Shown: in pieces, positions 33,017-45,563 of the stretch
How positions within the stretch are numbered: the stretch's first letter is position 1
How the letters are laid out: each line of letters opens with the position of its first letter
NCBI GenBank assembly: GCA_964036195.1
Contig: OZ038457.1
Location: forward strand, 1,835,180-1,899,179
Reading direction: 5' to 3'
Source: Sphaerolaimus hirsutus
Taxonomy: Eukaryota; Nematoda; Chromadorea; Monhysterida; Sphaerolaimidae
DNA: 64,000 nucleotides
Program-made: the position numbers and the translations under genes
Notes under the pieces: generated by a model
What the model was told of the DNA's origin: nothing
Databases searched by the model: none
What the model saw: only the letters and a program-made list of their open reading frames with translations

Positions 33017-34832
33017 GTGTCCAACGGCCAAAAGTCACGCCATTTTTGCGCTATTTTCGCGCCACTATTTTGAGTCATCTGTCTACTCAACCATGTCAAG
33101 GTTAACATGTGACCGATAGCAAGGAATTTACAATTTAATTTGCACAAATCAAATAAATAGGTAGGTATTTATTGCACCAGATGAATACATTCCGCGCCAA
33201 TATTTTCATTTTTAAGTTCCGAATTACTGGCATTATACCCGCAAATTTTCAAAATGTTTCCCAGGTAAATTCGTAAAATTGTTAATGAAAACTTGCAAAA
33301 TTTCCGAACCCACCATAGAATTCCTGTTCAAATTTTGTGTAAAGTTTCAAATGCCATGTCAATTCACAAGTGTGTTAAAAAGCACCTGTCTTCGGTTTAA
33401 TTGGATATAATAACCAGCTTTACTTTTATTTATTTATTTTATGATTTGATCAGATTTATTATTCCTTCTGTCGAACAAGGATTTCTGAAAATGTCATCGT
33501 TTTTTCAGAAGCGCTTCAAATTCTCATGAACAAAAATCACGCACAGGCACTTCATTTTATTCCATTAACATTTTGCTTTTGGTGTGACCGAAATTTTCGG
33601 TAGACTTGGCAAAATTCCAGCGTTTTCCACACACACACCATTTTACTTCGTTAAGATTTGCCATTTTCTATTCTAGCAAAGAAAATACCTACGGTATATA
33701 CCCAATGTCATCTCAATACCTCAATGACTAACTAAATCATGCGTTATGTTTCCCACGCACTTGGGGTCATTTGCGAGCCATAAAATTGTGGACAAGAGAA
33801 ATATTGTCATACCCAGGTTTTGAACTTGTGAAACCATTTATTGCACTGCGCTATAGAATTTGACCTTAGGGATTGTGGGCAGCGGCGGGAAATTTATTTA
33901 AAAGTTGATAAATGACTTGTGAAGTTTTTTCGGTTGAGTAGGCGAGTGGGATTTAACGAGTCATGGTAAAAAATAGTCTCGAGTCGGCCAAAAATTTTGA
34001 GTCTTGAGTCGAATTGAATGCACAACCTTTTGGTATTTTTTCATGTGTTAAAAATTGATTATGAAAAATTAGACTTTTAGAAATTATTCAGTGGGGACCC
34101 CGACTGGAATTTTGCCAAAAAATCCTAGTCGACTCAGTCAATAACTCGAGTCGTTGTTCACGGCCATCTTTTTTGATCGAGTTTTTGGTACCCACTTTTA
34201 GTTTTCGATTCTGTATCCAATTTTTCACTCTGTGACAAAACATAAAGGTAACAAAAACTGAAAGTTGAAAATGTAGGCATACTCGACGGACCGCATGGTA
34301 TGCTATCATAAATAAAATTGAAATAATTCAAGCAAAAAAAGAAAAAAACATAACGGGAAAAAACATTCCTCCTTTGTACGCGACTCCGCCTTTCTTTTTT
34401 TAAATATTTTTCTTTTTGTGAAAGTGCATACATAAGTATCCAGCTCACGCGCTATCGACCGAGACATAAGTAATTTTGGGCGCATACTTTGCGATCCGCC
34501 GAGTATACCTGTTACTATACAGGTGCATAGTAAACTCAGTCAACTTTTGAAATACTATTCACAGTGGTGAAATTTGAAAAGCGTAAGTGGTGTGAAAATT
34601 TGTAGACATTATACAAGTTGCGTGTAAACGTTATTTATATTTTAAAAAGTTTTCAGATAAACTTTTTTACAATTATAACTTTGTCTTTTTTGTATCAGGA
34701 ATGTTTCTTTTTACTTTCCTTGTCGCTTGATGTAGACTGGCAATGTCTGTGTAGTTTTCCTAATAGTTTTTTCTAATGATCACGTTTCGCATTTCATTTT
34801 TTTGTGAATTGAGATTTCTGTTAATAATAACT
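33017..34832. other. no gene recognised
   Basis: AT-rich DNA. A weak inverted arrangement of GAGTCG and CGACTC words at about 33940-34155 may be a decayed element. No convincing exons. Confidence 0.4.
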
Positions 34833-35850
34833 TACCGTATTTCCTCGAAATACCCCCCCCCTCGAAATACCCCCCCTCGAAATACCCCCCCCCCTCAAAA
34901 TGGACACTATGAACTTATAAACCCCCCCCTCGAAATACCCCCCCCAAATTTCGTGTATAGTGAACGTAAATGACAAATGCTGCGGTTTGTCATCTGGGTA
35001 AACTCGGCAGACATGAAACGAATCAGGTATTCGGCCCTTGGTTACCAATGACGTATCTTTTTTAATTCGAACTTGAATGGACGGATTCCATTCGGTTCAC
35101 GATACTTTTGATTCAATCCAACTTTTTATGCGAGAACGAGATGAGTTTGATAGACAAATCGTTATAGAAAGTCAGATTGTAAGGTCTTAGGTCGGATCTT
35201 ATCGTCGCAGTCTCGACGAATTCCTTCAAAAAAGAACGTATGAACTTCCCAGTGCGTCCAAGTTACCTTTGCGTTGAATACGAATGAGGTAAAAGACGCT
35301 AGATTTCCGCTCTCGTCAACGAAAATGACCGCGGTATCCAATTAAATCAACATGTGTGTCAACTCGTGTGTGCGCCGCCATTAGCGACCAATTGCATTTG
35401 CTTAATCGCATTCCGCAGCCATTTTTGGTGACGCAGACGGAAATCCTGCATCTTTCATACTGGGTAACATTCTCTCAAACGGTAACTTGGACGAGTGCCA
35501 ACTACAAATATACGCAGTTGTACGAAAATCCCGTAGAGCATTGACTTCCATAATGTCCGTCGAGTTTAATGCAAAACACACGTTAAAAACGATGACTCTG
35601 TTATGTGAGAACGGTGATTATACGTCTACACACTTATACAAGTCTATAGAGTCTTATAAATGGCAATTTTTGTTGCATTTTCGACGTCTGCGTACGTTTC
35701 AGACGACAATTTAGTACTTGGTTTTCAAAAAATTTCTGGCGAAATAATTAACCCCCCCTCGAAATACCCCCCCCCCCTCGTTTAACCCCCCCTCAAAATT
35801 CCCACTCTGAAAAAATAAACCCCCCGGGGGTATTTCGAGGAAATACGGTA
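34833..35850. mobile_element. family A, longest uninterrupted copy
   Basis: Ends TACCGTATTTCCTCGAAATA and TATTTCGAGGAAATACGGTA are perfect inverted repeats, flanked inward by CTCGAAATACCCCCCC repeats. Compared with the short copy at 40361-40624 it has an extra central segment of about 560 bp (34985-35560). Several broken frames cross that segment, but I recognise no transposase. Confidence 0.8.
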
Positions 35851-35904
35851 AATCCCGATCTTGAAGGTAGAATTCAAAAAGCTTTTTTTCCAAAAAGCTT
35901 TAAA

Positions 35905-36094
35905 AAGTGATGTAAAAGCGCCATGGCGCTGGCGCTTGGCGCTAGCGCCAAACCAAAAAGCGCCATGGCGCTTTTGGCACTTGACGCCATTTTGCTCTAA
36001 CGCCATTCCATTGGCGCTAGGCGCTGTGGGTCGAAAAAGCGCCAGGGCGCATTTGGCGCTTGGCGCCAAAGTCCTGACGCTTTTCACATCACTA
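35905..36094. mobile_element. family F hAT-like MITE
   Basis: Left end AAGTGATGTAAAAGCGCC and right end GACGCTTTTCACATCACTA. The flanking 8-mers do not match, so one end is altered. Confidence 0.65.
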
Positions 36095-36738
36095 TTCGGG
36101 AGTCAAATAAAGACCTCAGAAAAATCAAACGGAAAAATTGTTGAAACCGGAAAGCCGGAAAACGGAAATGGGAAAGTTGACGCCCAAGAAAAATAAACAA
36201 TTTTTTACCCAACTTACATGGATGCGTAATTACATTAATCCTGCGCGAATGAATTTGCATTCAATTAATTCCGCATTGAATGCGTCCCTGACATTGGTAA
36301 ACATGTAAATAGGTAATCTATTTAGTATATATTTATGTATACTATCGCATTTTACTCATCATTATCGAGGCAGAAAAATTCTTTTGGCATGGCGTCAACA
36401 ATACAATTCCCCCCGCCCCCCCCCCCCCGAAAATTTGACATTGAATGCCTGAAAGGAATTACTCTTTTGCATGGGAAATTTAGTGGGAAGAATAACTGCC
36501 ACTCATCTTTTCTTGGGTCAGACCGTTTTAACAATGGGTCATATAGCAAGTTTCACACCTTTAGAAAAGCGAAAGTGCCTTCAATTATCCTATTTTTCAT
36601 TAAAAATAGCCTAATTATGAGCCTACTTTTAGTTGCCGTCCGAGTTCACTCTGTAAACTGAAATATTTTTGAAAACTGCAAATTTGAAAAGGCTGTGTTG
36701 AAAGAATGACATCATTTTTGGAATTCTTTGTTTATGAA
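36095..36738. other. no gene recognised
   Basis: AT-rich DNA with a C tract near 36405-36428. No feature supported. Confidence 0.35.
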
Positions 36739-37156
36739 TACCGTATTTCCTCGAAATACCCCCAGGGGGTTTATTTTTTTGGAGTGAGAATTTTGAGGGG
36801 GGGGGGTAAACAAAGGGGGGTATTTCGAGGGAGGGGGTTTTTTTCGCCAGATTTTTTTTTGAAATCCCAGTACTAAATTGTTGTTTGTAACATGCACAGA
36901 CGTCGAAAAATGCTACAAAAACGGCCATGTATAAGACTCTATTGACTTTTATAAGTACCTAGACGGTATAAACCCTGTTCTAATATAACACAGTCATTGT
37001 TTTAACATGTATTCTGCGTTTCCCGTATCACAAACCGTAGCTTTTGTCATTTACGTACGTCCCCTATACACTATATTTGGTGGAGGGGTATTTCGAGGGG
37101 GGGGGGTTATCAGTTTATAGTGTCCTTACGAGGGGGGTATTTCGAGGAAATACGGT
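36739..37156. mobile_element. family A, reverse orientation
   Basis: Ends TACCGTATTTCCTCGAAATA and TATTTCGAGGAAATACGGTA. Internal words (CCAGTACTAAATTGTTG, GTCATTTACGTACG) are the complements of those in other family A copies, so this copy is inverted relative to 34833-35850. Confidence 0.8.
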
Positions 37157-37866
37157 ACTTGCCCTTGAAAATTTAGACACACGTTACAAATGTACCATAT
37201 ACAGAGTGAGGTTGTGCCGTTCTATTCTAGGTGCCGTTCTATTGGATTGGAGGTATGCCATTCTTTTAGAAGAAATACGGCAGCCTACCTCATGTCTACT
37301 GAGGCAGATGTCTATGTTCAAACTTAAAGATTCAATTCAAACAGTTACCGTATTCTGCTTCCCTTTGATTCGCTCTAAATCAGTGACTGATTTCGCATCG
37401 TTTCCTACACAATTACACACTCTAAATGGCCGAATAAAACACAAAAGAGGGTACTCATTTACAACCACATTCACAAAACAGTTGCCGATGCGTATTAAAA
37501 AGCACAAAATAAGCACTTTTGAGTTCGCCGCCCGAAAATTGGAGTGTAGCGCATGAGATATCAAAAAAGAGTCCCGCAGAACAATTACTTGTGAATGCAA
37601 TAAACCCCGGAAAACAATGGAGCGATTCACAAATTGCCCTTGGAGTGACCCCCTTTGATACATTTGATTTTTACACTAGTGGTGGAAAAAGGCAGAAAAA
37701 TGGCGCTGATGCCAACTGCGCCAGAGATTTTTGGCGTGTTTTTTTACTGTATAGGTCTGCTGGCAGCACACGTTACCATGAAAACGGTAATTCCCGATTC
37801 CCGTCTGAAAAACAACACTTTTATATTCTATTCATATTAAATACATCGCTTTCATCATTCAGAAAT
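37157..37866. other. no gene assigned
   Basis: A plus-strand frame across about 37190-37555 is open and fairly protein-like (LEEIRQPTSCLLRQM, MRIKKHKISTFEFAARKLEC) but lacks clear splice sites and a recognisable family. Confidence 0.3.
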
Positions 37867-38086
37867 TACCGTATATACTCGAATAATCCCCCCGGAGAAT
37901 TTTTTTTCGTCAGACCTTTTCAGGTGGACTATTCGAGGGGAGGAGGGAATTTTTCAAGGGGGAATTGTTATTTCGTCAACAAATTTAAGCATGTTTGATT
38001 ATTTTTTCCTCACTCGTCCAAAAGGGGGGAAATACTCAAGGTGGGGAATTATTCAAGGCGGGGGAATTATTGGAGTATATACGGTA
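37867..38086. mobile_element. family I TACCGTA-ended MITE
   Basis: Ends TACCGTATATACTCGAATAA and TTATTGGAGTATATACGGTA with GGGGAATTATTCAAGG words inside. Confidence 0.75.
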
Positions 38087-38159
38087 CATGTACGATTTTT
38101 TCACGTGATCGTTGCTAAAGTTACAGTAATCAAACTTCATTGATTTTCAACAGACATTT

Positions 38160-38235
38160 GGCATTTCTCACCGCATTTTACATAACCTTTTACACTTTAC
38201 TTGACATTTTGCATTTTACATGACATTTTATGAGA
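38160..38235. mobile_element. family B fragment
   Basis: Contains CATTTTACATAACCTTTTAC and TTGACATTTTGCATTTTAC words; only one half is present. Confidence 0.4.
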
Positions 38236-38269
38236 TCTGGCAGTTCCACCAGCAATATACAAAAATGGC

Positions 38270-38329
38270 GCATGGTGCTGAAACAAAAAAATCACGCCAA
38301 ACGCCAAATAGCGCCATTCCATCACTAGA
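38270..38329. mobile_element. family F fragment
   Basis: Ends in GCGCCATTCCATCACTA with AATGGCGCATGGTGCTG upstream. The left end is lost. Confidence 0.5.
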
Positions 38330-40067
38330 CACACACATTTGGGTTCATGCGATTGCATAGAAAAGATTGTGGGAATCCTTTATCCTTTAGTCTTTCATGC
38401 AGGTGAGGATGACTGTAGTGACCAGTACAGTGTGACCCAATTTCAATAATGTGGTTTTGTGGCTTCAAACACTAGTTGATAGCCAAAAATTGATAAACTG
38501 AGAAAGCGTTAGTTGACTAGAATGAATGGTTTTTGATCCCCAACCACAGTAATCCTAATTCCAATTAACTCGGGTACTTTGAAGGTTATTTATTAATCTA
38601 ATTTCTGAAATTTCTATGTAAGATTGTGTATATGGGGCCAGTATTTTACAACGCTTCTTAAAAATAGCCTACAAGTTGCAAAAATAGCCAACAATCAAAA
38701 ACCAAGCATTTAAATCAAGCTTTTAGATGTTTATGTTTTTTCAAATTACTTTCACAATGGGCCACCTTGCAAAGAATGACCTCAAATTCAAGACAACAGG
38801 TAAGGAAGCTCCATGTGCACTTAATGAAATTTCTGGCATCTGATTGGAATGTTTTTGCACTGCAGACTTGTCTAGTGGTATACTAATTGTGTTTTTTGAG
38901 AGCCATATATGAAAGAATGAGTAACTTTTAGTTGGCAGGAAAAATCTTGCACAGGTTACCATTAATATGTGAACACAGAGTGTTTCAAAAACACTTCAGC
39001 GCTATATCAAATCAAACTTGATAGAAAGACAAATATTTTTGGATATTTCGAGTGAACTAGGTATTTTTTAAAAAAATCCGATCAAACAAATCAAAAATCC
39101 CCAGTCTAAATCTAATTAACAAGTTTGAGTACACTCTGAAATGACATTGCTGTAAATCAGTGACATCTTGCCATTTCCTATGCCACTCCCCCGCGCCTAC
39201 TAATAAATAGCACCTGGAATATATTTTACACGTTTTTCTAAACTACCTATGTTTAGGTAGGTATTATTTATGTTTGTTTATTTCGTGTGTTGGATGAGTG
39301 AAGTTTTTACATAGTTTTGAGTGAAGAATGTTTCACACGAAGCGCCTACTTCAGTTTAATATTTAAAAAAAATGAAGGAATTTCTTTTTTACGTGTTTGT
39401 GAAAGGGAAAACTACCTACCTAATATTCTACGTAACTGGATCACTTTCTATAGGTGTTGGTGTGATGTTAATAATAGATTTTTTGCATGTATATTCCCGC
39501 TTTATATGTAATATAAAGCATTTACTGTGCATGTAAACCGATCAGTTCATCGATTTTACCTGCCTATTTTACTTTTACGAAAAGCGTTTTTCAATCTGTG
39601 CGATTTTTAAGCTCGCAATTTGTGTACACACATGAGTTCTTCTCTGAACCTTTGGAAACTCATAAATCTGTTTATAAACACATTTCATTTGACCAGAATA
39701 GATCATATTCTACCTCAGTCAACAAAAGTTGATGGCCTCCACATTTCAGTAAACTCAAATGTGTCCTAAGCTGAATTATCAGTTTTCTGTGTTTCGATCC
39801 ATAAAGCATTGTTTACAGGGCCAATACACAGTGACTATATTCATCTAAATCTTATACAGACATCATAAATACATAGATTACAAACAAATACAGATAAAAG
39901 GTAAATAGTGTGCTTCCACTTTTGTTTAGGATGCCTCAGAAGTATTGGAAGGTACTGCCTGTTTTTACTTAAAAAATGTGATACTGCATTACCTTGATTA
40001 ATCCTCCTTTGAATTAATCTACTTTGAAACACCCCAAAGTCTGAGTGAGCCGGATAAATAATGCCAA
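38330..40067. other. no gene recognised
   Basis: AT-rich unassigned DNA with short frames only. Confidence 0.4.
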
Positions 40068-40231
40068 CACACACACTAGTTTACCAACATGAAATGCTCG
40101 ACCATTTTGGTAAACTGTTTTGACAAAACAGTACGAAGCACCGTACAACTCTGTACAGTGTTTCGTACTGTTTCGTCAAAACAGTTTACCAAAATGGTCG
40201 AGCATTTCATGTTGGTAAACTAGTGTGTGTG
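40068..40231. mobile_element. near-perfect hairpin MITE
   Basis: Two arms of about 70 bp are exact or nearly exact reverse complements (CACACACTAGTTTACCAACA and TGTTGGTAAACTAGTGTGTG at the tips) around a very short loop near 40145. The ends CACACACTAG resemble those of the nested element at 54949-55233. Confidence 0.75.
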
Positions 40232-40360
40232 GGCCCAATAGACCCCCCTTGAAATATACCCACCCAAATTGAGTTAAAAGTGATCTTTGTAATGCCGAAC
40301 ACATGATTATAACAGGGAGTGAGTTGCATTAGAACAGGACTGTTTGTATACTTAGGTATA

Positions 40361-40624
40361 TACCGTATTTCCTCGAAATACCCCCCCCCCCTCGAAATAC
40401 CCCCCTCAAAATGGGCACTATGGATTTGTGGTCCGGGAAATGCATAACAGACGTTCAAAACACTTACTGTGTTACGTTAGAACATCGTTTATACCATCTA
40501 CATCCTTATATAAGGCTGTAAAAACTTAAAAATGGTGGTTATTGTTGCATTTTTCACGTTTTTCTCTCAAAATTCTCACTATGAAACAATAAACCCCCGG
40601 GGGGTATTTCGAGGAAATACGGTA
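40361..40624. mobile_element. family A MITE, short copy
   Basis: Ends TACCGTATTTCCTCGAAATA and TATTTCGAGGAAATACGGTA over 264 bp. The interior closely matches the outer layer of the nest at 13621-15336 (GGGCACTATGGATTTGTGG, AAAATTCTCACTATGAAA). Confidence 0.85.
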
Positions 40625-41875
40625 TGTCTAGACACATATATGTACCCTCTCGAATCAACCCCCTTGACAATTTGCTGGCAAAATTATAAACCCCCTTTGG
40701 GGTATGTGAAGGAAATATATAAACGCTATCAAAATACTTGCAGCTGTTATCGATTTTTTACGGTGAGGGGAAAGTTTTTTGTCATTTAACTAAGGTCAAA
40801 TTTGCAAGCGACGTTGCAAATTTTGCAACCATGTAAAAATAAATGCATGCACATCAGTACATCACAGATTTTTTCATTTTTTATTCATTGATGAGATATG
40901 ATTTCAATAGATGCAAATGTTATAATCAGATCTGATCAATTATTTGTATTGGCGAGATCACTCCGCTAATGTGCTAATCCATTGTGTATTTATTCGCTGG
41001 TCGATTGAACTTTCCATCTATTTTGTAGTATTTTATACTCAGATCCACTCGAATTACCATCGCAGATAAATTTATCCATGCATCATTTTTTTGCAAATCC
41101 ATTCGACATTCGTCACGTGCGGACGAAAATGTCAAAATATTTTGTGATCCAATTAACATATCCAATTTCGCATGTAAATATGCTCATGAAAAGTGAATTT
41201 GACACAGATGAGGTGAACTTTTTTGATATACTTTCAGGGCTCTATTTCATTCACTGTCAAGTTTCATGTTAAAGGCACTGTAGCCAGTGAACTAAAAATA
41301 TTTGTAAAAACTGTAAAAATCGAATGCGAATGACGTTTGAGGTTAATCGAATTGGGAGTTTGTGAACTACAGTTGACAGAGAGTAAAGACCCCCATTCCA
41401 CTGAACTCAAATGCGTTCAAGGCTGATTTTACGAGTTGACCAAATTTCTAAAAATTTCATTGGTATAAAGTTCCAACCAACATTGTTTTTACTCTTCATT
41501 TCAAATGACATTCGAAAAATGTCAGTTGACATTTTGAACTTGACAAAAAATTGACATTAACCCCCGGATAAGAGCATGGCTGAAAGCTCATCGGTAGGTT
41601 AACCTCCAAAAATTTGAGGAAAAAATTCTAAGGAAAAAAAATCGAAAGTCCTCATTCCATTCACACAGCCATCAGCTCAATTTAAACGCATTTTTGGATG
41701 GCCCGTGGCAAAGTGGGTGAAAAAATCGCTTTTAACCAACTTATAGATTTTCAACCCATCCGAAATGAAACACGCGCTCGCTCATGGTCAATCATTTCGA
41801 GATTTTCGGCGGCGCCGCGTGAAATTTTCGAATGAAGCGCGCGCGTGAAATGCCGCGGCACGTGTTTGCAGTGGC
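40625..41875. other. no gene recognised
   Basis: AT-rich DNA up to 41700, then a GC-rich patch at 41800-41875 (GGCGGCGCCGCGTG). No exon supported. Confidence 0.35.
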
Positions 41876-42326
41876 GATGGCAAAAAATTTGGAAAATAAT
41901 TTTTTTGTTGAATTTTTTTTGGGTTTTTTAAACTAAAATATGTTTTTTTAATCCAATTTTTTGGAGTAGGTTGAGAATTTTGAAGTATTTTAATTTTGGA
42001 AATTATTGACTTGATTCTGAATTGGCAAAATTTTGGGCTGGTTTAAAAACTATAGAATGTTACGTAGTTTCTTTCAAGTTGTTTCAGTGGCGCGATTTTA
42101 ACCGTTTCGTTTCACTACACAAATGTATCCATCACACAAGCGATTTTTGATGTCACTCACCCAAAAGTTATAAAATTTTTGCTTCTCCACTGAGAAAGTT
42201 GATTGAAAACTTTTTTCTCACTGTGAAATATAAAGTTTTTTGAGAAAAATCGACAATGCTTTCCAGTTATAGAATTCGCAAAACTTCAAAAAAAAACTTT
42301 TTTTGCCGTTTGCCATCGCTGAAGTT
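41876..42326. mobile_element. possible old family D copy
   Basis: GGCGATGGCAAAAAATTT at the left and TTTGCCATCGCTG at the right are inverted and resemble the family D ends. Flanking GTTTGCAG and GTTTGCGG suggest an imperfect duplication, offset by three bases. AT-rich interior. Confidence 0.4.
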
Positions 42327-44772
42327 TGCGGCGGCGCGGCACAGCGTCAAGTGCAGTCGCGCCGCCGCGGCGACACTTCAAAAAAGCGTGTTCCCATCTC
42401 GTCTCATCTTTCTGCGGGTATTTTTGCGCGTCGCTGGACATCTGAGATGAGCAAAAAAGTTGCCTGCTCACCAGTGGGAAATTGCGCGGCTACTTCACCT
42501 AGATCATGTCAAGTGCCAAATTTCAGAAAGTTTCAGATTATTTGAGATGGATGTAATTTAGAATCTTAATAAAGCTTTGGATGCGAAGTTCAGTTTCAGT
42601 AGCGGTTTCAAATTTGACAGCCTTATCATAAATCTGCTAATTGACATTTCAATTGACAAAATGTTAGATTGTTTCCAGGCGGCTCGCAGTCAAGCCTCAG
42701 TGCACAACTGCGCCCCTGGGCATCCGAGATTATTACAAATTAATTTTCTATATATATAGTTCATTTCAGTTATCAAATCATTTATCAACCACCGTCATTT
42801 GATGTCTAGTGAATCGATGTCTTTTGGCACCTTTCACCCAGAATTTCGCTTGACCACAATAAGGTAAACTTTACCTTTTGTTGGCTGTTTTCCTGCAACT
42901 TCGGTAAGTATTTATGGCATTTTCGATATAATACACATTTTTTGTATACCACCAAGTGAGCGAAAGTGTGAAAATGTCAAATCGATAGTGTGCAAATTTG
43001 ATTTGATCACTGATTGGTTCAAATACGAAATGTGTGAATGGCTTTTTTCAAAAGCGACCCGACTGCAGAAAAGCGCCGCCACTACATTTTGCTTTTGTAA
43101 ATTTCTAGTGATTGGCAATCATTTGTGCCTTTACTATTGTCGAGAACGAATTTCGCTTTGTACCCGCGGCGGAATAATTATTTTCAAAATTAAAATTATC
43201 ACGCAAATTTTCGACAAAACTTTCGCACAATACGCTATTCAAATTCGATTCGAAGCACTTCAAAGATGCTCTCCAACAATTCGAGGCATTTCCGAGCGTT
43301 TTTCTGTCAAGTGACGATTGTGTACAGAAAGTGTTTTGTTGTAATTTTCGACCATTAAAGTGTTAAAGGTCACTTATTGACAATGGAAAATAGCACTTGA
43401 CAAGTGACCAATGGATAAGATAGAGCCAGTGGTCAACTGTAATTAAGATCTACCAAATTCCATGTACCTAAATATAAATAATAGCCCACTTGAAAGTGCA
43501 CTTGTAGTCTTTTGTTGGACAGGATTTGACATTAGGAATAGTGGCCATCTATTATTTTGCATCCATATAAAAATAGCGCCGCTGCATAATCTGGGATCAT
43601 TTTTATCCCATTTTTATTCTTTCAGAAAGTTGCATTATCCACTGCCCACTGCAGAGTTTGAATTGAACCTACCATATCCCGTCTGAATAATGGACCCTCA
43701 AATTTTGTTTGTTGGACCCTCAAAATATTATGCACGGCTTTCACTATTGAGCAATGTATTTACGCTATGTAGGACAGAAAATTTTACGTGACTTTATTCA
43801 TAAAATGATGGTAACATTCTCTACAGAGCGACTGGTCAGCATATAGGTATATAATTTTTTAAAGGAAATTATGTGCACATCTCTAAAAATGTCAATGTGA
43901 AATAAGAGGATCATCCAGACTTTTTTTATAAATATTTCAGGAAGTGTGAATGGATATTTCTAAATCGACATCCGACATGAATTGATTCGTAGTTCTTCTC
44001 AATTGTTGCAAAATCGTTCAGCATTAGCAAGAGCTAAAATTTGTAACAAGATTTTTTCACACTGATGAATTCACCTGAGCAAATAAATATCGCACACGCG
44101 CTAAAGCCCATTTTAACTAGCTTTCGTGGCACCATTTCACCCATACGAATGTCCATGGGTAATTTCGCGATTTGAAATTACACACCTAACTGGATACATT
44201 TAACTGGTGATTTGTTTCGGTCGGCAAAAAAATCGGTGGCGAGAGTTTTCGGTAGATAAAATATTCAAAAATTTGAACTGGCTTGCGACCCGACGCCCCC
44301 CTCCCTTCGACCTTCTATAGCCCATGCATTAAATATTGGCTTTTTAAAAAGTGCACACATTGAATGCAGATGTGTTGATCGGATTTGGATACAAAATGGT
44401 AGTATTTTTCAGTGAATTTATTTTGTAGGCTTACATTGATCAGAACAGTGAAGTATTTCAGGTTTCAATACTCATTCAACACAATTTTCAGACAGCACAG
44501 AAACTTGAGATGTTGTGCTGATGTAGAAGCCATGTAAATGGATGCAAGATTGCATAGTTAAATTGTGAAGAAGCATAAAATTTGTTGCTCAGTCAGATTA
44601 CCGCCTTGATGCTGGCTGCCCCCTCACCAGCACCACAAGCAGTTTCTTTCAGAAAAATGTTGTGATAAAAGTATATGTTTTTCTTGTGATAAAAAACCTC
44701 TTTTGACCAAGTAGAGGCGATATGACATGTGGCTACTGTGCTACTAGGCAGGCATTAATCCCATATTATGTC
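42327..44772. other. no gene recognised
   Basis: Begins with a GC-rich patch (GGCGGCGCGGCAC, 42330-42380) and then AT-rich DNA. A 108-codon plus-strand frame at 42988-43314 has no recognisable motif and no splice context. Confidence 0.35.
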
Positions 44773-45113
44773 AGGTAATGACTTGGGGCCCAGGCTTAAG
44801 TTGGTGTCTGAAGACTGGTGCTAGTGCCAGAGCAAAAATCACCACGATGTTTTGTGCCATTTCGCCCGGGCACAATTTGCACTTGGCGCTGCAGTCCAGA
44901 AAAATTCCATTGCACTTTTGGCACTTGATGCCAGCTCACAACAAATTCTGGTGGACGCCAAACTTTTGTCACGCTGTTTTTGCACGACAAAAGTTTATTC
45001 TGCTGGCAGTGATGGAGTGGCGCCATAGTGCTGGCTGGCACCATTTGAGGATTTGCGCCAGAAATCGCTATGACCGTAAGGGCACCAAAGCCCTCAAGCT
45101 TTTTACACTAGTA
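44773..45113. mobile_element. decayed family F copy
   Basis: GTGCTAGTGCCAGAGCAAAA, TGCACTTTTGGCACTTGATG and AAGCTTTTTACACTA are diverged versions of family F words (GCGCTAGCGCC, GCGCTTTTGGCGCTTGGCG, terminal CATCACTA). Loss of CG dinucleotides fits an old copy. Confidence 0.5.
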
Positions 45114-45563
45114 ATCAGGTAAATTGGGGGGGGGGCAAAGAAACACCCCCCCCCGACAAATCTGTCGCGCCTAGAGTTTCGCCGCGGCGGCGGCAATAAA
45201 AATATCACGCAAAGTTTTGCTCCGATGCGCCATATTAGAACTCGACTCGATTTCGCGCGCACGTGAATACACGCTCCAATTGAAGCGGCCGCTTATAACA
45301 AAACCTTCGGTGACCTTTATTTCAATATTTGGAAAGTGACCACTTTCGATTTTCATTTAAATTGGCATTTAGACAATGATCCGGTATTTCTTTTTTTTAG
45401 GGGGGTGGGGGGGTATTTTTGTTGGTTTAAAATATTCGGATCGGCCATTCATTCATTTGGAAATCGTTATCTATTTATTTTTGCTTTTTATGAATTTACA
45501 GGAGCTCTATTTACATAGATAGCATAGATTTAGAGCTTTGTGCAGTTTTTCTCGACTAGTGCA

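Noticed and set aside
42988-43314. 108-codon ORF
   Set aside because: No recognisable motif, unusual composition and no splice or neighbouring exon support.
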